Shown here: positions 50,750-58,542 of the stretch, in pieces
How positions within the stretch are numbered: the first letter of the stretch is position 1
How the letters are laid out: each line of letters starts with the position of its first letter
Source of the DNA: Maricaulis sp048268525
GTDB lineage: Bacteria > Pseudomonadota > Alphaproteobacteria > Caulobacterales > Maricaulaceae
Assembly (NCBI RefSeq): GCF_048268525.1
Contig: NZ_JBLWVH010000001.1
Coordinates: 1 to 64,000, forward strand
Direction: 5' to 3'
Length of the DNA stretch: 64,000 bases
Made by a program: the position numbers and the translations under genes
Notes under the pieces: generated by a model
What the model saw: the letters and a program-made list of their open reading frames with translations, nothing else
Databases searched by the model: none
Told to the model about the DNA's origin: nothing

Positions 50750-52036
50750 TCAGGCGGTCGGTTTTGCCGGGTCTTCCTCGACCTGGTCCAGCGCGTCGGT
50801 CTTCGCCAGCTGCGGGAAGAGCCGGAACCAGGCCGCGGCGGTGACCAGCGCCATGCCACCGCCGAGCAGGACCGCGCCAATGGGCCCCATGAAGCGGGCA
50901 GCAACGCCGGACTCGAATTCGCCCAGCTCGTTCGAGGCCGAGATGAAGATGAATTCGACCGCCGACACCCGACCGCGCATGCCAATCGGCGTTGCCAGCT
51001 GGATGATCGACTGGCGGATGAAGACCGAGATCATGTCGGCAGCGCCGGTCACCGCCAGGGCGATCATCGACAGGATCAAGATCTCCGACAGCGCAAAGCC
51101 GATCATGGCAACACCGTAGACGCCGATCGCCCCCAGCATCCAGATGCCGATCCTGCGGGTCAGCGGTCGCACGGCCAGCAGGAAGGCAATCAGTCCGGCT
51201 CCGATGGCCGGCGCGGTCCGCAACAAGCCCAAACCCACCGTGTCGGTGTGCAGAACATCGCGCGCGAAAACAGGCAGAAGTGCCGTGACGCCGCCAAACA
51301 GCACGACCACCAGATCAAGCGAGATCGCGCCCAGTACGACCTTGTTGTCACGCACATAGCGCAGGCCTTCGATCACCATCGACAGGCCGCGATGACCCTC
51401 CAGTTTTTCGTGCTTCGGTGTTCTCGCTGTCGCGATCACCACGGTCGCGGCGACCAGCATGGCGGCGCTGACCAGATAGACGGTGGTAGGTCCTATAATA
51501 TAGAGCAGCCCGCCGATCGCCGGGCCACCAATGGCTGCCACCTGGAAGCCCAGCGAGTTCCAGGCGATGGCCTGGCGCATGTCATCGCGCGGCACGATCC
51601 GCGCCATCAGGGCGCTGGAGGCGGCGGGAGAGAAGGCATGGGTCACGCCGAGAAAGGTGGCAGCCGAAAAGACGATGACCAGCGTCACCGGTCCGGATTG
51701 GAAGGGGCTGATGGCGAGGGCGATGGCGCAGGCGACCCGGATCAGGTTGGTGACGACGAGGATCAGCTTGCGGTCGAGCCGGTCGGCGGCTTGTCCGCCC
51801 AGCAGGGACAGGAAGAATACCGGCGCAAACATGGCCAGGCCGACAAAGCCCAGCATCAGGGCCGATTCCTCGACCGAGCGGGTCTGGCGCGCGACATCAT
51901 AGACCTGCCAGCCGATCGCGACCGCCTGCATCTGCCGGGCTGCCGACAATAATTGCCGCATGATCCAGTAATGCCGGTAGGGCTGATTGGAGAAAATCGA
52001 CAGGGAAGGCGTGAGCACGAGACATATCCGGAGCAC
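50750..52036 (-). CDS. MFS efflux transporter (MFS_3/EntS-like)
   Basis: A 428-residue permease with about 12 TM segments. The MFS signature between TM2 and TM3 is GGQAADRLDRKLILVVTNLI, and a second related motif occurs at RLTRRIGIWMLGAIG. The overall pattern resembles EntS-type exporters of siderophores or drugs. The N-terminal residues include YRHYWIMRQLLSAARQMQAV, an extended start that may be too long. It is convergent to infC. The substrate is unknown. Confidence 0.82.
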   Translation of the reverse strand: MLRICLVLTPSLSIFSNQPYRHYWIMRQLLSAARQMQAVAIGWQVYDVARQTRSVEESALMLGFVGLAMFAPVFFLSLLGGQAADRLDRKLILVVTNLIRVACAIALAISPFQSGPVTLVIVFSAATFLGVTHAFSPAASSALMARIVPRDDMRQAIAWNSLGFQVAAIGGPAIGGLLYIIGPTTVYLVSAAMLVAATVVIATARTPKHEKLEGHRGLSMVIEGLRYVRDNKVVLGAISLDLVVVLFGGVTALLPVFARDVLHTDTVGLGLLRTAPAIGAGLIAFLLAVRPLTRRIGIWMLGAIGVYGVAMIGFALSEILILSMIALAVTGAADMISVFIRQSIIQLATPIGMRGRVSAVEFIFISASNELGEFESGVAARFMGPIGAVLLGGGMALVTAAAWFRLFPQLAKTDALDQVEEDPAKPTA

Positions 52037-52270
52037 GCCGCGGGCGCGGCAGGAGCGCCGATTAACTCGCTTTCACGCGAAAATTCAACAGGCTGGACGA
52101 TTGGCTGGTCTTGGCGCCTTATTGCCGCCGCGTGTATGCCGGAAACGCGGCTCACCCATTCAGACCATATTCAGCCGCCGGGTTTTCTGATGATATCCAA
52201 CACGAAGCATGTTCAACTGACGCGCTGAGCGACGGCGTTTCGCGAAGACGACCGGACAGGAGACAGATTG

Positions 52271-52744
52271 ATGCGCCTTTGGCACTCCGCCCTGATGTCA
52301 CTGACAGTGCTGGCCCTGCCTGCCGTGTCGGGCGAGGCTTGGGGTGTCGGCGAGGGTCCGGGAGACAGTCTCTATCTGTCGGCCGGTTTCACACCGGATC
52401 CCAAGACCATTGATCTTGAACTCGAGACCCGCATCGATTCCGCCATTGAGATATCGGAGACCTGCCACGGTTTCATCAGCGGCGAAGAGCCGGATGTTTC
52501 CGTCTATTACAATGCCGGGCCATTTCCGCTCATCGTTTCGGCGGATTCCGACGACGACCTGACGCTGGTCGTCAATGCGCCGGACGGCCAATGGTATTGC
52601 GATGACGACAGCGGCAGCGGCCTCAACCCGTCGATCCGGTTCGGTGAACCCGTCTCCGGCAATTATGATATCTGGGTCGGTCGTTTTCTCGGGCCTGGCC
52701 CGGCGACGGCCCGCCTGTCGATTTCCGAACTTTACAGTGAGTGA
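52271..52744 (+). CDS. Exported single-copy member of a PPC-like repeat family
   Basis: A 157-residue protein with a signal peptide (MRLWHSALMSLTVLALPAVS). Residues about 36-154 form one copy of the domain found four times in the next gene: AGFTPDP, then CHGF, APDGQWYCDDDSGSGLNPS, GNYDIWVGRF and the closing ISELY. Cys65 and Cys110 are 45 apart, probably a disulfide. The fold resembles bacterial pre-peptidase C-terminal (PPC) modules, but the match is by eye. AGGAGA lies upstream of the ATG. It is 23 bases before the four-repeat gene. Confidence 0.75.
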   Translation: MRLWHSALMSLTVLALPAVSGEAWGVGEGPGDSLYLSAGFTPDPKTIDLELETRIDSAIEISETCHGFISGEEPDVSVYYNAGPFPLIVSADSDDDLTLVVNAPDGQWYCDDDSGSGLNPSIRFGEPVSGNYDIWVGRFLGPGPATARLSISELYSE

Positions 52745-52767
52745 CACTTCAATCCTGGGGGAGAAAC

Positions 52768-54531
52768 ATGATGAAGTTGCAATTGATGACCGGCGCCGCA
52801 GTGGCCGCCCTTCTGTTCGTCGCACCCGCACACGCGGTGCAGGATATCTCGGCCGCGCCCGCCTATGGGTCCGGCCAGCTTGACGCCGGTTTCATTCCGC
52901 ATCCGGTCTCGGTCGGCTTGCGCGCCGGCGGCGCCATGCCTGCCAGTGAGGTTTCGGAGTGGTGCCCGGGTTTCGTGAGCTACCAGCCGTCCTACAATCT
53001 CAATTATTCGGCCGGCGATTTCAGCCTCTACCTGTCGGCCGCCTCTGATGTCGATACGGTGCTGCTCGTCAACACGCCGGACGGTGCCTGGCATTGCGAT
53101 GATGATGGCGCAGGAAGCGGCCTCAATGCCGGCATGATGTTCGATGAACCGCAGAGCGGTCTCTATAATATCTGGGTCGGAACCTATGGCTCGGGCGGCG
53201 GTTATGAGCCGGCCATGTTGCACATTTCCGAGCTCGGCTTCGAGGATGACAATCCCTACTCGCAAGCGCCGTCGGCCAATCTGCCTCCGCAATCGGGCAC
53301 ACTCAGCCTGAGCGAAGGGTTTGCCAATGACCCGCGGACAATGGCCGTCCAGGCGGGTGGTGAACTGCAGCTGGATCGTTTCGCCGACGGCATGTGCTGG
53401 GGCCAGGCAGACCGGGCGCCGGACGTCTGGGTCGACTATGCGGGCAGCGACACGTTCGACCTCTATTTCTCCATGCAGGCCGAGAGCGATACCACGCTCG
53501 CAGTCCAGTCGCCGGACGGTGGATGGCATTGCGATGATGACAGCGCCGAGAACCTGAATCCGGGAGTCCAGATCCGCGACCCGCTGCCAGGCCGCTATGC
53601 TGTATGGGCGGCTCGCTATGCGTCTGACGCGCATGTTCCGGCGACGCTCTATGTCTCCGAGCTTGGCTTCCTGGGCAATGTCGACGAGCCGGCGGTGCTG
53701 GATTATTCGCTGCCGTCGCAGTCCGGATCCGCTTCACTCCAGGCCGGTTTCGTGCCCGATCCCTACAATGTCGATGTCATCGCCGGTGGCGAAACCGATA
53801 TCTATGAGGCGGTCGGAGAGAATTGTCGCGGCTGGGCTGACAGCGCCCCCGATTTCGACCTCGACTATGAGGCCGGTGATTTCGATCTCTACCTGTCAGC
53901 CAGCTATGACGGCGACGCCACCATGATCGTCAACGCGCCGGATGGCAGCTGGCATTGCGATGATGACAGCGCCGGCGAACTCGACCCGGGCATCGTGTTC
54001 AATGATCCGATGTCCGGTCGCTATGATGTCTGGGTCGGCACTTATAGCGAGCATGATGGCGGTCCGGCGACGCTGCACGTGTCCGAGCTGGGCTTTGGTG
54101 GCGGCTTCCTGCCGGAAACTCCGCTGGATTACTCGCTCCCGGCCAATTACGGCAATGTTGAGCTGACCGGCGGTTTTGTCCCTGACCCCTATCTCGTCGA
54201 GCTGATGGCCGGCGGCGGTGTCGAGGCTGAATCGGCGTCTGGCCAGCACTGCCGCGGTTTCGTCACCCTGGCCCCGGATGTCGAGCTGAGATTTGAGCCA
54301 GGCAGTCTGGACCTCTACATCTCGGCCGTGTCCGATCGCGACACCACCCTGGTGATCAATGGCCCGGACGGGGAATGGTATTGCAATGATGACGGCGCCG
54401 GGAACCTGAACCCGGGTGTCCATTTCGCCGATCCGCAGGGCGGTGTCTACGATATCTGGGTCGGCACCTATTCCGGTGGCGATGTGTCGCCGGCGGTCCT
54501 GGCGATTTCCGAGCTCGGCTTCCACGAGTAA
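52768..54531 (+). CDS. Exported protein with four tandem PPC-like repeats
   Basis: A 587-residue secreted protein (signal MMKLQLMTGAAVAALLFVAP, cut after AHA). Four repeats of about 123 residues span 36-158, 178-301, 319-443 and 461-585. Each contains GF-x-PDP, a Cys in a C-x-G/W block, PDGxWxCxDD and GxYDxWVGTY and ends ISELGF or VSELGF. Each has a Cys pair 44-45 apart (66/110, 210/255, 353/397, 495/539). The Asp cluster after the second Cys may bind Ca2+. GGGGAG before the ATG at 52768 decides the start over GTG at 52741. The role is unknown: adhesion, a surface layer or glycan binding are all possible. Confidence 0.78.
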   Translation: MMKLQLMTGAAVAALLFVAPAHAVQDISAAPAYGSGQLDAGFIPHPVSVGLRAGGAMPASEVSEWCPGFVSYQPSYNLNYSAGDFSLYLSAASDVDTVLLVNTPDGAWHCDDDGAGSGLNAGMMFDEPQSGLYNIWVGTYGSGGGYEPAMLHISELGFEDDNPYSQAPSANLPPQSGTLSLSEGFANDPRTMAVQAGGELQLDRFADGMCWGQADRAPDVWVDYAGSDTFDLYFSMQAESDTTLAVQSPDGGWHCDDDSAENLNPGVQIRDPLPGRYAVWAARYASDAHVPATLYVSELGFLGNVDEPAVLDYSLPSQSGSASLQAGFVPDPYNVDVIAGGETDIYEAVGENCRGWADSAPDFDLDYEAGDFDLYLSASYDGDATMIVNAPDGSWHCDDDSAGELDPGIVFNDPMSGRYDVWVGTYSEHDGGPATLHVSELGFGGGFLPETPLDYSLPANYGNVELTGGFVPDPYLVELMAGGGVEAESASGQHCRGFVTLAPDVELRFEPGSLDLYISAVSDRDTTLVINGPDGEWYCNDDGAGNLNPGVHFADPQGGVYDIWVGTYSGGDVSPAVLAISELGFHE

Positions 54532-54570
54532 GCCGCGAAGCAGCCGCGCAGCGCGCGGGGATCAGGAGAG

Positions 54571-54600
54571 GGCGGCCCGGTCGGGTCGCCCTTTCTTGTT
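54571..54600 (+). terminator. Intrinsic terminator after the repeat-protein operon
   Basis: GGCGGCCC (54571-54578) pairs with GGGTCGCC (54583-54590), one G-U pair, then CTTTCTTGTTTT. Confidence 0.75.
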
Positions 54601-54656
54601 TTCGTGGCCCGGGAAATAAATGGCCCGGCGGCGCAGTTCGGTCCTTTGCAAGTCGG

Positions 54657-54677
54657 GAATGTTATACTATATCATTC
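54657..54677 (+). promoter_or_regulatory. Zur-like operator upstream of merC
   Basis: A 21-base near-palindrome with arms GAATGTTATA and TATATCATTC about a central C, one mismatch per arm. It resembles the proteobacterial Zur box as I remember it (GTTATA-TATAAC core). It ends 22 bases before the merC start. Confidence 0.65.
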
Positions 54678-54699
54678 AGGCAACGCAGCCGGATGCCCC

Positions 54700-55152
54700 A
54701 TGCCTCTTCACCGCCACATCGCCGACAACCAGGGCAAGCTCGACGCCACCGGCGTCGGCCTGTCAGCCCTGTGCATCGCCCATTGCCTGTTCCTGCCGGC
54801 CGCCGCCGCGGCAACGCCGATGCTGGCGCCCGAGGCCGGTGAATTGTTGGGGCTGAGCCATGACTGGCATCTCCTGCTGCTCGCCATCGCGGCGCCTGTC
54901 TCGCTGGTCGGTCTCGGCTGGAGTGTGCGGGCGACCCGTGCTGGCTGGCCGATCTTCGTGATTGGTCTGGCCGGCCTGTCGGTCATGGCGCTGGGGGCTT
55001 CCCATGTGTTTTCGACGACGATCGAGACTGTGCTGACGCTGACCGGCGTGACCGTGCTCGCCGGGGCTCATTTCGCCAATTGGCGGACGCGCGCCCGGGC
55101 CGGGCACGTGCATGAGCGCGATTGCGGGCTGTGTGACGATCATTCGCACTGA
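54700..55152 (+). CDS. MerC-family membrane protein with His/Cys-rich tail
   Basis: A 150-residue protein with about four TM segments. The MerC motif LSALCIAHCLFLPAAAAA near residues 22-39 supplies the vicinal-type Cys pair; helices at GWPIFVIGLAGLSVMALGA and VLTLTGVTVLAGAHF follow. The tail HVHERDCGLCDDHSH is rich in metal ligands. Family members move Hg2+ in mer operons, but stand-alone MerC with a Zur-like box suggests zinc uptake under starvation. There are no other mer genes nearby. The ATG at 54700 is chosen by family length. Confidence 0.8.
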   Translation: MPLHRHIADNQGKLDATGVGLSALCIAHCLFLPAAAAATPMLAPEAGELLGLSHDWHLLLLAIAAPVSLVGLGWSVRATRAGWPIFVIGLAGLSVMALGASHVFSTTIETVLTLTGVTVLAGAHFANWRTRARAGHVHERDCGLCDDHSH

Positions 55153-55183
55153 GTTTGCGTGCGCCCGCGACTCGCATGACCGC

Positions 55184-55211
55184 TTGCAATCAGGGTCATT
55201 GAGGGTATAAA
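55184..55211 (+). promoter_or_regulatory. Putative sigma-70 promoter of rpmI-rplT
   Basis: TTGCAA (55184-55189) and TATAAA (55206-55211) are 16 bases apart, 100 bases before rpmI, leaving a leader that could carry L20-type autoregulation. Confidence 0.5.
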
Positions 55212-55310
55212 CCCCCGCTTCCAACACCAGCCAACCGGGCCGAATTCGACATGCCCGCTGGCTGAACCATCCACCGGATGCGCTCGCCGCGTCCTGCAAA
55301 GGAGATGAAA

Positions 55311-55511
55311 ATGTCGAAGATGAAGACGAAGAGCGGCGCGAAAAAGCGCTTCAAGCTCACCGCCACGGGTAAAATCAAGGCGGGCCAGACCGGCAAGCGC
55401 CACGGGATGATCAAGCGGACGCCCAAGCAGATCCGCAACAAGCGCGGCCAGGTGACCCTGTCACCCCAGGACGCCAAGATCGTCAAAAAATACATCCCGA
55501 ACGGCCTTTAA
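55311..55511 (+). CDS. rpmI: 50S ribosomal protein L35
   Basis: A 66-residue basic protein (MSKMKTKSGAKKRFKLTATG, with RHGMIKRTPKQIRNKRG). AAAGGAG seven bases before the ATG is a strong ribosome site and decides the start over an in-frame ATG at 55278. L35 precedes L20 in nearly all bacteria; here it is 30 bases away. Confidence 0.97.
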   Translation: MSKMKTKSGAKKRFKLTATGKIKAGQTGKRHGMIKRTPKQIRNKRGQVTLSPQDAKIVKKYIPNGL

Positions 55512-55541
55512 GCCGCTGGCACCGAGTAGGAGCACTTAGAC

Positions 55542-55898
55542 ATGTCTCGAGTTACATCCGGACCGGCGACCGCAAAACGCCACAAGGCCGTCATCAAGAA
55601 AGCCAAGGGCTATTACGGCCGCCGCAAGAATACGTTCCGCGTTGCCGTCCAGGCCGTGGAAAAGGCCGGCCAGTACGCCTATCGCGACCGTCGCGCCAAG
55701 AAGCGCAATTTCCGCGCCCTGTGGATCCAGCGCATCAATGCCGGCGCCCGCCAGCACGAGATGAGCTATTCGGTCTTCATGAACGGCCTCACCAAGGCCG
55801 GCATCGAAGTCGACCGCAAGGTCCTCGCCGACATCGCCATGCACGAGCCGGACGCCTTCAAGGCCTTGGTCGACCAAGCGCGTGCGGCTCTGGGCTAA
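55542..55898 (+). CDS. rplT: 50S ribosomal protein L20
   Basis: A 118-residue 23S-binding assembly protein (MSRVTSGPATAKRHKAVIKK, AKGYYGRRKNTFRVAVQAVEKAGQYAY in two parts, RRAKKRNFRALWIQRINAG). L20 can repress its own operon by binding the leader; the leader here is too long to judge by eye. A terminator follows and then pheS. Confidence 0.97.
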   Translation: MSRVTSGPATAKRHKAVIKKAKGYYGRRKNTFRVAVQAVEKAGQYAYRDRRAKKRNFRALWIQRINAGARQHEMSYSVFMNGLTKAGIEVDRKVLADIAMHEPDAFKALVDQARAALG

Positions 55899-55923
55899 AC
55901 GCCTGGCAGTTCGAGTTTTGAAG

Positions 55924-55956
55924 AGGCCCGCCAGCGTGATGTTGGCGGGCCTTTTT
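55924..55956 (+). terminator. Intrinsic terminator of rpmI-rplT
   Basis: AGGCCCGCCA and TGGCGGGCCT flank a short loop, followed by TTTTTG. Confidence 0.92.
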
Positions 55957-56003
55957 GATTGTGGTGCCTAAACGAAGTGGGCATCTCCCGTCGGAAACTG
56001 GCC

Positions 56004-56116
56004 ACCGTCATCCCACGGTCGCGACCCCGTCGCGATCCGGGTGACCTCGCCCCTCCGGCAGACAGGGAAGCACAGGTCCCCGGATGCCCGCTTCGCGGTC
56101 CCCGTGGGATGACGGT
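56004..56116. repeat. REP/RPE-like inverted repeat before pheS
   Basis: ACCGTCATCCCACGG (56004-56018) is repeated inverted as CCGTGGGATGACGGT (56102-56116), bracketing GC-rich sub-stems. The motif (GTCATCCC...GGGATGAC) resembles dispersed extragenic palindromes of alphaproteobacteria. There is no second copy in this window. The rest of the 324-base gap (55899-56222) shows no gene; the frame that runs through it is an open extension of pheS. Confidence 0.65.
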
Positions 56117-56222
56117 AGTGGAAAAGCGGAGCGAGGACCTGTTTGCCCTTCACCGCGCCACATGGTCGACACACAAAACCGCAGCCGCTAAATCCATTCC
56201 CGACCGTATGGGACGACATGAC

Positions 56223-57305
56223 ATGACCGACACTTCCAATCTCGACACGCTTGAAGCCGAGGTCCGCAGCCAGATCGATGGCGCGACCGATGAGGCCGGG
56301 CTGGACGCGGTGCGCGTTGCGGCGCTGGGCAAGAAGGGCTCGGTGTCGTTGATGATGCGCGAGCTGGGCAAGATGAGCCCGGAAGAGCGTCAGGTGATGG
56401 GCCCGGCCCTCAATGGTCTCAAGGCCCGGCTCAATGACGCCATCGAGGTGCGCAAGTCTGATCTGGAAGCGGCAGCCCTCAATGCGGCGCTGGCGTCGGA
56501 GACGGTTGATGTGACTTTGCCGGTGCGGCCGGAACCGAAGGGCTCGCTGCACCCGATCACCCAGGTGATGGAAGAGCTGGCGGTGATCTTTGCCGATATG
56601 GGCTTTGCTGTCGCCGAAGGGCCGGACGTGGAGACCGATTTCCACAATTTCACCGCCCTCAACTTCCCCGAAGGTCACCCGGCGCGCGACACCCAGGACA
56701 CCTTCTTCATGAAGCCGGACGCCGACGGCATGCGCAAAGTCCTGCGCACGCATACCTCGCCGGTGCAGATCCGCACCATGCTGGAAGGCAAGACCCCGAT
56801 CCGCATCATCGCGCCGGGTCGTGTCTATCGCTGCGACTGGGACCAGACCCACACGCCCATGTTCCACCAGGTCGAGGGCCTGGTGATCGACAAGGAAACC
56901 CATATGGGTCACCTCAAGGGCACGCTGATGGACTTCATCGCCGCCTTCTTCGAGACAGACCAGGTGGAGGCGCAATTCCGCCCGCACCACTTCCCCTTCA
57001 CCGAACCGAGCGCCGAGATGGATGTGCGCTATGAGCGCGTCGGCGATGCGGTGAAGGTCGGCTCCGGCGACAAATGGATGGAAATCCTCGGCTGCGGCAT
57101 GGTCCACCCGAATGTGATCCGCAATTGCGGTCTCGATCCGGACGAATACCAGGGCTTCGCCTTCGGCATGGGCGTCGACCGCCTCGCCATGCTCAAATAC
57201 GGCGCGCCGGACCTGCGCGACTTCTTCAATTCCGACGTCCGCTGGATGGCCCATTACGGGTTCAGCCCGCTGCTGCAGGCCAATCTGGCGACGGGGCTGA
57301 GCTGA
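56223..57305 (+). CDS. pheS: Phenylalanyl-tRNA synthetase alpha subunit
   Basis: A 360-residue class II catalytic subunit. Motifs: LNFPEGHPARDTQDTFF, RTHTSPVQIRTMLEG, APGRVYRCDWDQTHTPMFHQVEGL (motif 2, in two parts) and GFAFGMGVDRLAMLKYG (motif 3). The ATG at 56223 gives MTDTSNLDTLEAEVRSQIDG, the family start; two ATGs just upstream (56208, 56218) are possible. With PheT it makes an (alpha-beta)2 enzyme. The next gene is not pheT: two small membrane proteins intervene. Confidence 0.97.
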   Translation: MTDTSNLDTLEAEVRSQIDGATDEAGLDAVRVAALGKKGSVSLMMRELGKMSPEERQVMGPALNGLKARLNDAIEVRKSDLEAAALNAALASETVDVTLPVRPEPKGSLHPITQVMEELAVIFADMGFAVAEGPDVETDFHNFTALNFPEGHPARDTQDTFFMKPDADGMRKVLRTHTSPVQIRTMLEGKTPIRIIAPGRVYRCDWDQTHTPMFHQVEGLVIDKETHMGHLKGTLMDFIAAFFETDQVEAQFRPHHFPFTEPSAEMDVRYERVGDAVKVGSGDKWMEILGCGMVHPNVIRNCGLDPDEYQGFAFGMGVDRLAMLKYGAPDLRDFFNSDVRWMAHYGFSPLLQANLATGLS

Positions 57306-57312
57306 GGGACCC

Positions 57313-57945
57313 ATGTGGCGCTGGCTCACAAATAACCACCAGACCCTGACCGGGATAGGCGCGATGCTTGTGGGCATTGCGGCGCTTTTCGTTGCCTGGG
57401 ATCAGGGCCGGGTGATGCGGGCGCAGCAGCATGGGGCGGTGGTGCCAGTGTTGCAGCTTGACGGCTTTGTGAGCTCCACCCCCGACTTGCGCAGTGTCGG
57501 CCTTCGGGTCGTCAATAATGGTGTCGGTCCGGCGATGATCGAAAGTGTCAGCCTGAGGCGTCGTGGTGTTCAGCTGGATGACTTCAATGCCTTGATAGCG
57601 CTCCTGCCGGCCGGCTTTGACCGGTCCTGGTCCAGCGTGAACGGCCGGGCCCTGGCGCCGGGCGGAGAAGTCGAGCCGGTCACATTCGTGTGGGAACGCG
57701 GTTCGCTCAGTGAAGACGAGCTCGGTGCGCTTCTGGCGGAATGGGAGGAATGGTCAGTTGTCGCCTGTTACTGCTCGGTCTTCGATCGATGCTGGACCGC
57801 GTCGTCCGACAATGCGGGCCGGTCCCCTGTGCGCAGCTGTCCTGTGGTCGATGTTGATCCGTTTGAGCGCATCGGTGTGGCCGGCGGACCGAACGGCGGG
57901 CAGGCTTCACGCATCGCCACCGGGGCGGAGGTGCCAGTCCCATGA
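57313..57945 (+). CDS. One-TM protein A of a paralogous pair inside pheST
   Basis: A 210-residue protein with a TM near residues 13-32 (TGIGAMLVGIAALFVAWDQG), then GRVMRAQQHGAV, a beta-rich domain and CYCSVFDRCWT. It shares FVAWDQxRVMRAQQH, VNNGVGPAMI/TNDGIGPALI and CYCSVxxRCW with the next protein, so they are paralogues. The C-terminal part probably lies in the periplasm, with four Cys in two CYCS-RCW groups. I do not recognise the family. It starts 7 bases after pheS and overlaps the next start by 4 bases. Confidence 0.72.
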   Translation: MWRWLTNNHQTLTGIGAMLVGIAALFVAWDQGRVMRAQQHGAVVPVLQLDGFVSSTPDLRSVGLRVVNNGVGPAMIESVSLRRRGVQLDDFNALIALLPAGFDRSWSSVNGRALAPGGEVEPVTFVWERGSLSEDELGALLAEWEEWSVVACYCSVFDRCWTASSDNAGRSPVRSCPVVDVDPFERIGVAGGPNGGQASRIATGAEVPVP

Positions 57946-58523
57946 AATCGATCATCGCTTGGCTCAAATCCAATCACACCGCCATCACCTCGCTGGCAGC
58001 GATCCTGATCTCTGCCATCGCGCTGTTCGTGGCGTGGGACCAGTCGCGGGTGATGCGGGCGCAGCAGCATGCCGATGTCTGGCCGGCGGTGCAGGTCGAG
58101 ACCCAGATGTCGACCGAGGATGGCCAGCACATCTTTCTCGTCGGTATGACCAATGACGGTATTGGTCCGGCCCTGATCAACCGGATCGACGCGGTCTTTG
58201 CCGGTGAGGCACTGCGCCACTGGGAAGAGATGGGGACGCGTCGGCCGGACGGTCTGCCACGCCCTGACATGTGGACCGGCGGCAGCCAGGGCGCGATCCT
58301 CGCGCCGGGTGAAACCGTTGTCCTGGCCCAGATTACATGGCCGGCCAGTGAAGAGCGCTGGCCGCTCATCCGTGACTACCAGCAAGACTTCTTCGCTGTC
58401 ACGGTCGAGGCCTGTTACTGCTCCGTCTATGGACGGTGCTGGACGGCCCGCCGCGATGGCCGGACCAATCATCCCGAACCGATCGACGCCTGCCCGGCGG
58501 CCGATCCGGATTCCAACTTGTAA
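57942..58523 (+). CDS. One-TM protein B of a paralogous pair inside pheST
   Basis: A 193-residue paralogue of the preceding protein: TM near residues 13-33 (AITSLAAILISAIALFVAWD), SRVMRAQQHADVWPAVQVE, the mid motif NDGIGPALI, and CYCSVYGRCWTARRD. ATGA overlap with the upstream gene at 57942-57945, and pheT follows at 19 bases, so both must be transcribed with pheST. Possibly a tandem duplication of an envelope sensor domain. Function unknown. Confidence 0.72.
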   Translation: MKSIIAWLKSNHTAITSLAAILISAIALFVAWDQSRVMRAQQHADVWPAVQVETQMSTEDGQHIFLVGMTNDGIGPALINRIDAVFAGEALRHWEEMGTRRPDGLPRPDMWTGGSQGAILAPGETVVLAQITWPASEERWPLIRDYQQDFFAVTVEACYCSVYGRCWTARRDGRTNHPEPIDACPAADPDSNL

Positions 58524-58542
58524 GTGACGGCAGGAGCCGACG

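Noticed and set aside
54700..55152. Part of a mercury-resistance operon
   Set aside because: No merR, merT, merP or merA nearby; the promoter box is Zur-like.
55959..56222. 88-codon N-terminal extension of pheS
   Set aside because: It crosses the terminator region and the REP-like palindrome and is not like PheS; the ATG at 56223 is the family start.
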